NCBI GenBank assembly: GCA_030916555.1
Contig: JAUPWK010000069.1
Coordinates: 1 to 16,328, forward strand
Source: Patescibacteria group bacterium
GTDB lineage: Bacteria; Patescibacteriota; Patescibacteriia; UBA9934
Direction of reading: 5' to 3'
Length of the DNA stretch: 16,328 nucleotides
In this document: in pieces, positions 1 through 6,712 of the stretch
Layout of the letters: every line of letters begins with the position of its first letter
How positions within the stretch are numbered: position 1 is the first letter of the stretch
Translations under genes and position numbers: made by a program
The notes under the pieces: model-generated
The model's database searches: none
Seen by the model: only the letters and a program-made list of their open reading frames with translations
What the model was told of the DNA's origin: nothing

Positions 1-39
1 ATGTGAGTATCCAGTTGCGACTTGTGGCCGCGTGGTGGT

Positions 40-134
40 GGCTTCGGCACATTGCTTTAGCCCATCATCGAACGCGACCGAAGTCGTGTGCGCTGGTGGG
101 CTCCCCGCAAGATCCAGTGAAGACTGGGCGGGGA
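40..134 (-). ncRNA. Candidate structured RNA element, copy 1
   Basis: Read on the minus strand, a hairpin at 134-102 (outer stem TCCCCGC/GCGGGGA, inner stem CCAGT/ACTGG with loop CTTC) is followed by a helix GCACA (91-87) with TGTGC (51-47). That helix encloses a 4-bp hairpin CGAC-TTCG-GTCG (86-75) and a conserved single-stranded stretch. Positions 40-73 are an exact 34-bp repeat of 646-679. The element lies 3' of the gene at 210-608 and would precede a minus-strand gene off the left edge. It matches no riboswitch class I recognise. The structure is inferred by eye from two copies only. Confidence 0.55.
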
Positions 135-209
135 ACACGTTAGTTGTGAGTCAGGGATATGCCGTCCCTGGGCGGTCGAGGGGTTTATGAGCTAGCCGGC
201 CACGACGCG

Positions 210-608
210 CTACTCGTCATAGTTGTCGAAGTCGTCGCAGTCCTCCCCTTCGACCATCCCGTCGTCCTCCTCGTTGTAGCACGCGAACGGGAAGACATGG
301 TCGTCGAAGTCGTCGTAGTCGATCGGGTGTTGGGGTCGCTGACGGAGGAAGTTCAACCACCCTTCGAGCAAGTCCGCTTCCTCGATCAGGGTCATGTAGC
401 TGATGCCATCGAAGTCCAGCGCTGCCTGGGAGCCGGTCGGGACCGGATCCCCGTGGTGCTGCCCGTCGCGGAAACACCACGCGATGATCTGTCCGCGGCT
501 GTTACGCGTGACAGTCTGACGCGGCTGCCACTCGTCGCCGAGCGGCAGGAGCTCGACCGGCGTCGCCTCGACGTCGCCTCCGTTCCGGTAGTAGATGGCC
601 AGGAGCAT
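210..608 (-). CDS. Hypothetical acidic protein, 132 aa
   Basis: Not recognised. The protein begins MLLAIYYRNGG and ends in a very acidic tail of about 35 residues, rich in Asp and Glu (DYDDFDDH ... DCDDFDNYDE). It has no signal peptide or membrane segment. I chose the ATG at 608 because GGAGG sits 5 nt before it. A GTG 16 codons upstream would put the start inside the repeated RNA element at 646-730. A small hairpin (AGGGT-AACA-ACCCT) lies directly upstream of the SD. Coding DNA is GC-rich compared with trpS. The gene follows 747-1043 on the same strand, and the strong promoter at 1247-1275 may serve both. The acidic tail suggests binding of a basic partner or metal, but that is only a guess. 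Confidence 0.7.
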   Translation of the reverse strand: MLLAIYYRNGGDVEATPVELLPLGDEWQPRQTVTRNSRGQIIAWCFRDGQHHGDPVPTGSQAALDFDGISYMTLIEEADLLEGWLNFLRQRPQHPIDYDDFDDHVFPFACYNEEDDGMVEGEDCDDFDNYDE

Positions 609-645
609 GTGTCCTCCACGAGGGTTGTTACCCTGATTAATGGTC

Positions 646-730
646 GGCTTCGGCACATTGCTTTAGCCCATCATCGAACACGATTTACATCATGTGCGCT
701 GATGTGGCGGTCGAAGCAGAAGCCTCGACC
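646..730 (-). ncRNA. Candidate structured RNA element, copy 2
   Basis: This is the second copy of the element at 40-134, lying between the genes 747-1043 and 210-608 on the minus strand. Hairpin 1 (730-709) is a 9-bp stem, including one G-T pair, with loop TTCT. Then comes the helix GCACA (697-693) with TGTGC (657-653), enclosing TGAT-GTAA-ATCG (692-681). Against copy 1, hairpin 2 keeps its 4-bp length while its bases change in a compensatory way (T-G to C-G, T-A to C-G), and a GTAA loop is exchanged for TTCG. It ends 37 nt before the start of 210-608, so it could be a cis-regulatory leader or an intergenic repeat. Confidence 0.55.
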
Positions 731-746
731 TATGCGGGAATGAACG

Positions 747-1043
747 TTAGTCGTCTTCCGGTTCGAGCACCTCGACGACTCGGCCGTCGGTGCTCGTTGA
801 GCGTTGGACGACGCGAATGCGGCGGACCTGAACATTTCGTTGCTTCGACTCGGTCACCCAGCCCATGAAGGCGAAGGGGATGCTGCCCATGGCCATGAGG
901 AAGAGGCCGACCGTGATCCAGAGGCCGAGGTCTGCCAAGAACGACAGGTTGGTGGCGAAGTATCGAATGAAGCCGGTGCAGAGGAGAGCGGTGAACGAGA
1001 AACACAGGCTGTAACCCGCGAATTCGACGTAGTATTTGAACAT
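747..1043 (-). CDS. Hypothetical small membrane protein, 98 aa
   Basis: Not recognised. Two hydrophobic segments (about residues 8-28 and 36-60) are followed by a charged tail of about 35 residues (ESKQRNVQVRRIRVVQ ... EVLEPEDD). The likely topology is a two-pass inner-membrane protein with a cytoplasmic tail. The ATG at 1043 is preceded by GGAG at a spacing of 6, and a stem-loop CTTCCT-GCCC-AGGAAG lies just upstream of that SD. The gene is the first one after the strong promoter at 1247-1275, so its transcript would carry a leader of about 200 nt containing a 13-bp-stem hairpin (1092-1172). Base composition is GC-rich like the other orphans of this window. Confidence 0.7.
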   Translation of the reverse strand: MFKYYVEFAGYSLCFSFTALLCTGFIRYFATNLSFLADLGLWITVGLFLMAMGSIPFAFMGWVTESKQRNVQVRRIRVVQRSTSTDGRVVEVLEPEDD

Positions 1044-1091
1044 CTCGTCTCCAGACTTCCTGGGCAGGAAGGTGGTGGGTTTGGCAAACTT

Positions 1092-1172
1092 AAAGGCCCT
1101 GACATGTTTCCTAGTGAGAGTTGCGATACCTTTGGGGTACGGTGATTCTGTAGAAAGCCTGTCAGGGCCTTT
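1092..1172 (-). ncRNA. Long hairpin in the 5' leader of the 747-1043 gene
   Basis: A perfect 13-bp inverted repeat (AAAGGCCCTGACA at 1092-1104, TGTCAGGGCCTTT at 1160-1172) encloses 55 nt with a smaller internal hairpin (TACC/GGTA around 1125-1140). On the minus strand it lies between a near-consensus promoter and the start codon at 1043. Upstream in the same leader, GGGG (near 1217) and CCCC (near 1182) can close a second branched structure over two small hairpins. Roles as a riboswitch, attenuator or separate small RNA are all open. Read on the plus strand, the stem is followed by a T-rich stretch and could act as a weak terminator. Confidence 0.5.
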
Positions 1173-1246
1173 CGGTTTTGGGGCATCTTTGGATTGTTCC
1201 AGAGAAGTCTCTCTCCCCTTAGGTTGTGAACTACCTTACCTAAATT

Positions 1247-1275
1247 AGTATAGCATTTTTTTCGACTTTTGTCAA
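1247..1275 (-). promoter_or_regulatory. Strong sigma70-type promoter
   Basis: On the minus strand, TTGACA (1275-1270) is followed by a 17-nt spacer and TATACT (1252-1247) with an extended TGC just before it. This is the best promoter in the window. It would start transcription near 1240, giving a leader of about 200 nt before the gene at 747-1043. Confidence 0.85.
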
Positions 1276-1280
1276 GTCAA

Positions 1281-1322
1281 AACGGTCGTTATATGGCTAA
1301 TTTTAGCCATATAACGACCGTT
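1281..1322 (-). terminator. Terminator after trpS (20-bp perfect inverted repeat)
   Basis: Two perfectly complementary 20-nt arms (1281-1300, 1303-1322) are separated by TT. On the minus strand the stem is followed by TTTT. It lies about 85 nt past the trpS stop and 6 nt before the -35 of the next promoter, so it may also be a protein-binding site. Confidence 0.6.
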
Positions 1323-1406
1323 GATCTTTTAAGCTTTTTTGCCTTTTTTTGAAGCTATTTCCGTTTGAGTGGCGGGCCGATGACCCTTTGTAACCTCGAG
1401 GGTTGC

Positions 1407-2387
1407 TTAAAGGCTTAGGCCCATTTTCACCTTTACTTCAGATATCTTCATTGAGGCAATTTCGTTGGCGCGAGCGCTGCCTTCGGCAACAATCTTTTCT
1501 AGCTCATCTGGTTGGCTCAGATAATCGTTAATAGCGGCCTGAAGTGGTGCGAGGTGGGTGATTAAGGCTTCTGCCAGGTCTTCTTTCAATTCTTTCATGC
1601 CCTTAGCCGCATAAGAAGCGGCAATGTCTTCGGGGGAGCCGTTGGTGACCAGGCTAAAGATCGACAAGAGATTTTTAAGTCCTGGTCGGCCATCATCCAC
1701 GCTAATACCTGTTTCAGAGTCAGTGACCGCTGATTTGATCTTCTTTCTGATAACATCTGCCTCATCCATGAGGGAGATGTAATTCTTGGGAGAGGGGGCG
1801 CTCTTACTCATTTTGATTTCCGGATTGTCGAGCGCTAAGATTCTGCCGCTAGCAATATTGATTATCGGCTTTGGTACCACAAACGTTTGACCAAAATCAC
1901 GATTGAAACGTTCGGCCAAGTCACGAGCTAATTCAAGATGCTGCTTTTGATCTTCGCCAACTGGTACGGCCTGTGTATCGTAAAGGAGGATGTCTGCTGC
2001 CATGAGTACAGGATAAGTGAAAAGTCCAACTGACACATTTTGGCCTTTCACTTTTGATTTATCCTTGAACTGTGTCATGCGCTCAAGCTCGCCAATTCGA
2101 GCGATGGTCTGAAGCAACCAGCCAAGTTCGGCATGAGCTGGCACTCGGGACTGCTGAAAGAGGATAGCTTTTTTGGGGTCAATACCTGCAGCCAGATAGG
2201 CAGCGGTCGCAAAAGCAATATTCTTTTTCAGTTGCGCTGGTTCTTGCGGAACCGTAATGGCATGCAAATCAACGATGCCAATAAAAAGCTCGTCTTCACG
2301 TTGCAACTCTACGGCTGGCTTAAGGGCACCAAAGTAGTTACCAAGGTGAAGGATGTTTGTGGGTTGAATGCCAGTAAGGACACGCAT
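1407..2387 (-). CDS. trpS: Tryptophanyl-tRNA synthetase
   Basis: A cytosolic class I aminoacyl-tRNA synthetase that activates tryptophan with ATP and charges tRNA-Trp. The N-terminus reads RVLTGIQPTNILHLGNYFGA, with HLGN as the HIGH-type ATP-binding motif (residues 14-17). KMSKS is intact near residue 192 (EIKMSKSAPSP). The tRNA-binding and specificity region includes GEDQKQHLELARDLAERFN. At 326 aa it matches the usual family length. No SD precedes the ATG. A -10-like CATTAT ends 6 nt before it, which suggests a leaderless message. It follows the RNase J gene on the same strand but is separated from it by a good terminator, so it is probably transcribed alone. Confidence 0.97.
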   Translation of the reverse strand: MRVLTGIQPTNILHLGNYFGALKPAVELQREDELFIGIVDLHAITVPQEPAQLKKNIAFATAAYLAAGIDPKKAILFQQSRVPAHAELGWLLQTIARIGELERMTQFKDKSKVKGQNVSVGLFTYPVLMAADILLYDTQAVPVGEDQKQHLELARDLAERFNRDFGQTFVVPKPIINIASGRILALDNPEIKMSKSAPSPKNYISLMDEADVIRKKIKSAVTDSETGISVDDGRPGLKNLLSIFSLVTNGSPEDIAASYAAKGMKELKEDLAEALITHLAPLQAAINDYLSQPDELEKIVAEGSARANEIASMKISEVKVKMGLSL

Positions 2388-2423
2388 ATAGGCATAATGC
2401 TAGCATCAATTTTCAACAAAAAC

Positions 2424-2447
2424 AAAAGAGCCCGTGCGGGCTCTTTT
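2424..2447 (-). terminator. Intrinsic terminator after the RNase J gene
   Basis: A near-perfect palindrome with an 11-bp stem (AAAAGAGCCCG / CGGGCTCTTTT) and 2-nt loop. On the minus strand it is followed by GTTTTTG. It lies 10 nt beyond the RNase J stop and just upstream of trpS. Confidence 0.9.
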
Positions 2448-2456
2448 GGCGGAGGT

Positions 2457-4283
2457 CTAAACCTCGATCAATACTGGCAGAATCATTGGACGGCGTTCGG
2501 TTTTCTGGAAGAGGTACTTACCCAGCTCATCGCGAATGGTGGTCTTGATGTGGTCTGGGTCAATAGGGGCGGCGGTGTTCGTTTTTGCAAGCACTTGTTC
2601 AAGGTGAAGGCGGGTAGCCACAATGAACTCCTTGTTTTCCTTCATCTGTACGAAACCGCGACTTACCATGTCCGGAGCCGATACGAGCTTTCCGCTCTTT
2701 TTATCAAACTGAGCGATCACGACCACCATACCGTCTTCAGCTAAAGCCTGACGATCACGCAAGACAACCTGAGAGACATCGCCAACACCAAGACCGTCAA
2801 CGAAAACGTAGTCGGTTGGGACTTTTTCCGTGGTCATCTTAGCTTGCGTTTCGCCCTTGGCATCCTTCCACATCTCAATGATCTGGCCATTATCCGCCAC
2901 GAACACATTCTGTTCTGGCCAGTGCATGGAGTAGGCAACTTCAGCGTTTTCGCGGAGCAAGAAGTGGTTACCTTCAATTGGCATGTAGTACTTTGGCTTG
3001 AACAAACTCAACATGAGCTTGATATCTTCCTTCATAGCGTGTCCACCAGCGTGCACGTCCATGATGTCCTTGTGAATGACGCGAGCGCGCTTGCGGTACA
3101 AGGTGTCTTTGAGACGCTGCACGGTAGCTTCATTTCCAGGAATAACGGAGCTTGAGAAGATGATCGTATCGGTTGGATCGATCTTTACAAAGCGGTGTTC
3201 GTCATTGGCAATACGTGCCATGGCAGCGCGCTTTTCGCCTTGAGCACCCGTACAAATAATTGTAATTTTTTCTGGTGGGTGTTCGTTGACCTCCTCAATT
3301 GGGATGATCGACTTTTGGTTGACCTTAATGTAGCCAAGCTCTTTAGCGATTTCTACGTTGGTCTTCATGGAATATCCATCAAGCGCAATCTTGCGGCCCT
3401 GAGCCTCAGAGATTTCCATGATCTGCTTTACGCGAGACAAGAGGGAAGCAAAGGTTCCAATGATCACACGACCTGGAGCCTTTTCAATGATGCCCTGAAG
3501 CTCATCACCAATGCCTTTTTCGGATTTCTGGTGACCAGCGCGATCGGCATTCGTGGAGTCGCCCATGAGAAGGGAGACGCCAGCCATACCCACGCGAGCA
3601 ATCTTGTGGAAGTCGGCCGGTACGGTGCCGACAGGGTGATAATCAAACTTCCAGTCACCGGTGTGACAAATAGTGCCAACCGGGGTCTCAATTACGATTC
3701 CGGCAGAATCAGGAATGTTGTGGTTGATGTGGAAGAAGTGCACCTTAAAAGCACCCAACTGCAATTCAGATTCAATGGTGATTGGCTTTACAGCCACTTT
3801 TGATTCTGGGAAATCAGTCTGACGCTTCTTGATGATGCCCGCGGCTACTGGCAAAGCATAAATCGTGGCATTACCAATGCTTTGCATGACGTGTGGAATA
3901 GCACCAATGTGGTCATAGTGACCGTGGGTGATGATGACGCCACGCACATTTTGCTCCTTGCCTTTCAAGTAGCTCATGTTTGGAATGATGTAATCAACTC
4001 CAGGCATGTCTTCATCTGGAAATTGCAGGCCCATGTCTACAAAAATGATGTCATTTTTGTATTCGATGAGGGTACAGTTACGTCCAACTTCTTCAAGTCC
4101 ACCAAGAACGATAACGCGAACAACTTCACCCGTTGGACTGGTGTAGGTTGTGGTTTTTGCCGGTTCTCCGGCAAGAGCGGCACCACGTGGAGCATGTGGA
4201 CGGAAAGGTCCACGTGCTGCAGGGCGACGATTATTCTGCTGACCGCGTTCTGGGCGAGCAGCATGAGGTTTAAAATTACCCAT
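2457..4283 (-). CDS. rnj: Ribonuclease J
   Basis: A metallo-beta-lactamase/beta-CASP ribonuclease of the RNase J family. These enzymes cut RNA internally and can degrade it from the 5' end, acting in mRNA turnover and rRNA maturation. The zinc motif HGHYDH is at residues 120-125. HTGDWKFD and GDSTNADRAG follow, then the beta-CASP region (CTGAQGEKRAAMARIA, PGNEATVQ, VHAGGHAMKED). The C-terminus has the family-typical RRPMILPVLIEV. The first 50 residues are a basic, Pro/Ala-rich, probably disordered extension. At 608 aa it is slightly longer than most homologues. No SD is seen. A -10-like TAGACT (4300-4295) lies 11 nt before the ATG. An 8-bp inverted repeat (4304-4311, 4333-4340) spans the promoter region. 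Confidence 0.95.
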   Translation of the reverse strand: MGNFKPHAARPERGQQNNRRPAARGPFRPHAPRGAALAGEPAKTTTYTSPTGEVVRVIVLGGLEEVGRNCTLIEYKNDIIFVDMGLQFPDEDMPGVDYIIPNMSYLKGKEQNVRGVIITHGHYDHIGAIPHVMQSIGNATIYALPVAAGIIKKRQTDFPESKVAVKPITIESELQLGAFKVHFFHINHNIPDSAGIVIETPVGTICHTGDWKFDYHPVGTVPADFHKIARVGMAGVSLLMGDSTNADRAGHQKSEKGIGDELQGIIEKAPGRVIIGTFASLLSRVKQIMEISEAQGRKIALDGYSMKTNVEIAKELGYIKVNQKSIIPIEEVNEHPPEKITIICTGAQGEKRAAMARIANDEHRFVKIDPTDTIIFSSSVIPGNEATVQRLKDTLYRKRARVIHKDIMDVHAGGHAMKEDIKLMLSLFKPKYYMPIEGNHFLLRENAEVAYSMHWPEQNVFVADNGQIIEMWKDAKGETQAKMTTEKVPTDYVFVDGLGVGDVSQVVLRDRQALAEDGMVVVIAQFDKKSGKLVSAPDMVSRGFVQMKENKEFIVATRLHLEQVLAKTNTAAPIDPDHIKTTIRDELGKYLFQKTERRPMILPVLIEV

Positions 4284-4303
4284 ATAAGAAACTCAGTCTA
4301 AAG

Positions 4304-4340
4304 TCGAAAGTTAATAGTTAATAGTGAGTATGACTTTCGA
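4304..4340. promoter_or_regulatory. Operator-like inverted repeat upstream of the RNase J gene
   Basis: Arms TCGAAAGT (4304-4311) and ACTTTCGA (4333-4340) form an 8-bp inverted repeat. Between them lies a tandem TTAATAG direct repeat (4311-4324). The left arm falls between the -10-like box (4300-4295) and where the -35 should be, so a protein bound here would cover the promoter. A role as RNA hairpin is unlikely, since transcription should start downstream of it. Confidence 0.35.
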
Positions 4341-4342
4341 TC

Positions 4343-4516
4343 ATGACAGTCGGCTCACGTCGAGAGAACTCAACGGGAATCGACCGGCATTGTTTGGGGA
4401 GGGTGTTGTTGCGAGCCTTGTGGCGGCGAAGCCGCCAAGGCGACCGGCAGATAGACGAAAGTGAGGACGATCCCGAAGTTCCTGAGGGGAGTCCGAACGA
4501 GAGTCTATCTGGAAAG
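4343..4516. other. Hairpin-rich intergenic segment, possible plus-strand RNA
   Basis: No gene seen. Three nested or adjacent inverted repeats are visible: GTCGA/TCGAC around 4359-4384; a GC-rich hairpin at 4416-4440 (GGCGGC-GAA-GCCGCC plus outer pairs) flanked by GCGAG and CGACC; and a 9-bp stem CAGATAGAC (4448-4456) / GTCTATCTG (4503-4511). The last stem encloses GGAC/GTCC and TCCC/GGGG. Purine-rich internal loops with GAG and CGA lie on the plus strand, as in the tRNA leaders of this window, whereas the neighbouring tRNA-Leu and RNase J gene are on the minus strand. I see no signature of SRP RNA, tmRNA or RNase P RNA. Strand and function are open. Confidence 0.4.
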
Positions 4517-4524
4517 GGAGTATC

Positions 4525-4611
4525 TGGTGCGAGTGGAGAGACTCGAACTCTCAAGGTGTTACCACCATAGGCTTCTGAGACCTACGCGTATACCAATTCC
4601 GCCACACTCGC
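4525..4611 (-). tRNA. tRNA-Leu (anticodon CAG)
   Basis: Complete 87-nt class II tRNA with encoded CCA. The acceptor stem is GCGAGTG/CACTCGC. The anticodon stem TAGGT/GCCTA carries loop CTCAGAA, so the anticodon is CAG and it reads CUG. The variable arm is long and the T arm is GAGAG-TTCGAGT-CTCTC. Its 5' end directly abuts the 3' arm of the structured leader at 4612-4732, so 5' maturation by RNase P would release that leader. Confidence 0.97.
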
Positions 4612-4732
4612 AAAACCTTTTAAAATCTCCAGCTACATTGTTGCGGGCCCTGATTTTTCTTCGCCGTATGGTTACATACGCCTCGGAAAAATCTTTCCCG
4701 CGCCTCGTATCTGAAGATTTTAAAAAGTTTTG
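4612..4732 (-). ncRNA. Structured leader RNA upstream of tRNA-Leu
   Basis: On the minus strand, arms at 4732-4711 and 4632-4611 form a 22-bp helix with two G-T pairs. Inside are GCGGG/CCCGC, a purine internal loop (AAA opposite AGGG), GATTTTT/AAAAATC, a GAG/GCGA internal loop, and a terminal hairpin CGTATG/CATACG. This matches the order of helices and purine loops in the elements before tRNA-Ile and tRNA-Val, though the sequence has largely diverged. TACGAGG near the start of the interior is shared with the Val copy. Its promoter is at 4811-4839. Confidence 0.65.
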
Positions 4733-4810
4733 CAGCTTACCACGCGCTTGAGTCGAGTAGAAAATTATTGCGAGTATAGTGCGCTTTTTGGGCGCAAAAA
4801 GGAAGATCGT

Positions 4811-4839
4811 ATTCTAGCACAGAGAGCAGTAATCGTCAA
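4811..4839 (-). promoter_or_regulatory. Promoter of the tRNA-Leu unit
   Basis: TTGACG (4839-4834), a 17-nt spacer and TAGAAT (4816-4811) preceded by TGC. It begins right after the stop codon of the peptide-binding protein gene and points to the leader RNA and tRNA-Leu. Confidence 0.8.
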
Positions 4840-4843
4840 TGAT

Positions 4844-6643
4844 TTACGACTTCTTTTTAAAGATAGCTTTGGTTTTTATGTACCAGTCTTGTACATTCGC
4901 AAAACGGTCCGCTGGCGTTACGATAGCAGGCAGTTTTACGTTTTGAATGGTGCTTGGGAGGGCATAGGGGTAGGTGGGCTGATACAAGAAGATGGCCGGA
5001 GTTGTTTCATTTACGGCTGCGGCAAATTTAGTAAAGGCTTCAGTGCGAGCGGTTTGATCTGCTGTCGTCCGGATTGTCGAAATTGCATCATCAGCTGCTT
5101 TGCTGACGAACTGAGAAACGTTGAGGCCTGGGAACGGTACTTGTGAAGAGTGCCAGAAAGGGTATGGGTCTGGAAAGACTCCATAAAGTTCACCGGAGAC
5201 GAGTACGTCAAAGCTGCGCGACTTTAAGACGTCGTTTTGAAGCGAAGTTGAACTCACTGGAATGACATTAACACTTACGCCAAGCGGCTCCCATTGACGA
5301 CGAAGTTCTTCTGCTACGGCCTTCAGCTCGGGTGTGTCGAGAACGGTAATCGGTACATTAAGCGTCTTACCGTCCTTTGTTCTCATCCCGCCTTCTGTTG
5401 GAATTTTCCAGCCAGCATCCTCAAGCATGGTTGCGGCTGTAGCAGGGTCGGCAGTTGGAATAGCAAGTGAGCTGTCATACCCAGGTACGCCAAACACGAG
5501 CGGGCTTGTAATTGGGGTAGCGTGCCCGGCTTGTACGGTGCTGATAAGCGTTTGTCGATCGGTGGCGAGTGCGAGCGCCTGGCGAACCTTGCTGTCTGAA
5601 ACCGGTCCGGTGGCTTTGAGGTTGAAGAGTGCGGCTACGTATTCTCGTGTACTTGGTCTTGTTACGTTCAGTGAGCGGTCATCAGAGAATTTGGCGACTT
5701 GCTCATACGGTAAAACTGAAGCGCCTTCAATATTATGATTGCGGAGCGCTTGGCTTAATTCATTAGTATCCATGAAGAACTTGAACGTAAGACGTTCAAT
5801 GTGTGGAGCGCCGCGGAAGTAATCAGGATTACGAACGAAATCAACACTTTTCAAGTTTCCCTTGTTATCTTTTGTGAGCTTTTCAAATATGTACGGTCCA
5901 CTTCCAATTGGTTTCAGGTTAAGTTGGGTGAGTTGGGCGTTGGCAGCAGGGATATTCTGCCAAATGTGTGCTGGCAAAATCCCAATCGTCATGGTGGTGA
6001 GAAAGGGTGCAAAAGGTTCGGATAGAGTAAACTTAACGGTTTTTTCATCCACGGCTTCAACGCTAATGCCAGACAGCGTGCTCATGAGCGGACTACGGTA
6101 TTCGGGATTTTGAATCGCGTGCATCGTAAAGACGACGTCTTCACTTGTGACGGGATCGTGATCATGCCAGGTGAGATCATTTTTTAACGTAAACGTATAC
6201 TCTTTTTCGTCCGTTGAAATTTGATAGCTTTCAGCCAGATCAGGCACGACGCCTTCTACGGGATCAAAGCGCATGAGGCCGTTGTAGACCAGATGAGAGA
6301 GCGAGGCGTCAACGTCGCTTGCGTTAGCGTAGAGTGGGTTGGTGTAGTGAGGATAGCCAATGACGCCCTCTGTGTATTCACCACCAACAGCTGCGACGCG
6401 TTCGGCGTGTTGTGATACGTACTGAAAGCCAAGTGCGCCTGCGCCAACGACAATAAGTAAAAATCCGGTGAGCGCAATGCGGCGTTCAACTGGGGACAGG
6501 AAGCGTGGTAGCTGCATCCATTGTTTGACGGTGGGGAGGCGTTTTGTTGGTTTGACGGCTAAGACTTGGCGCATGGCCAGGTCATTTCCAACAGCGCGTT
6601 TGGCACCTTCTTTTGATCTACCAAAAGACAGTCCGGAGAACAT
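4844..6643 (-). CDS. ABC transporter substrate-binding protein, peptide/nickel type
   Basis: Family 5 (OppA/DppA-like) extracellular solute-binding protein, which captures peptides or similar ligands outside the cell and passes them to an ABC permease. It has an unusual cytoplasmic, basic N-terminus of about 55 residues, one membrane segment (about residues 56-77, ALTGFLLIVVGAGALGF), and then the binding domain starting near GGEYTEGVIGYPHYTNPLY. Family features include LVYNGLMRFDP, YTFTLKNDLTWHDHDPVTSEDVVFT and DYFRGAPHIERLTFKF. No lipobox is present, so it is anchored by the membrane helix. No permease or ATPase gene is nearby. I chose the ATG at 6643; a TTG four codons upstream (6655) is possible, and GGAG is poorly spaced for either. 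Confidence 0.9.
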   Translation of the reverse strand: MFSGLSFGRSKEGAKRAVGNDLAMRQVLAVKPTKRLPTVKQWMQLPRFLSPVERRIALTGFLLIVVGAGALGFQYVSQHAERVAAVGGEYTEGVIGYPHYTNPLYANASDVDASLSHLVYNGLMRFDPVEGVVPDLAESYQISTDEKEYTFTLKNDLTWHDHDPVTSEDVVFTMHAIQNPEYRSPLMSTLSGISVEAVDEKTVKFTLSEPFAPFLTTMTIGILPAHIWQNIPAANAQLTQLNLKPIGSGPYIFEKLTKDNKGNLKSVDFVRNPDYFRGAPHIERLTFKFFMDTNELSQALRNHNIEGASVLPYEQVAKFSDDRSLNVTRPSTREYVAALFNLKATGPVSDSKVRQALALATDRQTLISTVQAGHATPITSPLVFGVPGYDSSLAIPTADPATAATMLEDAGWKIPTEGGMRTKDGKTLNVPITVLDTPELKAVAEELRRQWEPLGVSVNVIPVSSTSLQNDVLKSRSFDVLVSGELYGVFPDPYPFWHSSQVPFPGLNVSQFVSKAADDAISTIRTTADQTARTEAFTKFAAAVNETTPAIFLYQPTYPYALPSTIQNVKLPAIVTPADRFANVQDWYIKTKAIFKKKS

Positions 6644-6712
6644 CCGTCGTCGCAAACTCCGTAAAAAGTCTAAAAATCCGACTTTAGGTATAGAGCGTGT
6701 GAGCTGACTGAA

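Noticed and set aside
40..730. Integron attC sites or a cassette array
   Set aside because: The repeated block has inverted-repeat character, but no GTTRRRY/RYYYAAC cores and no integrase nearby. The compensatory hairpin changes fit an RNA better.
159..743. Long plus-strand open frame covering the 210-608 region
   Set aside because: It runs antisense to the gene with a clear SD, has no SD of its own and spans the repeated RNA element. It is a by-product of GC-rich codon use.
2133..4301. Several long plus-strand open frames opposite trpS and the RNase J gene
   Set aside because: The opposite strand encodes proteins with full family motifs. The plus-strand frames show no recognisable domains or initiation signals.
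4343..4516. RNase P RNA, SRP RNA or tmRNA
   Set aside because: I looked for the RNase P conserved GAGGAAAGTCC-type core, the SRP GGAAG-containing tip and tmRNA acceptor-like ends and found none. The segment also seems too short for RNase P RNA and tmRNA.
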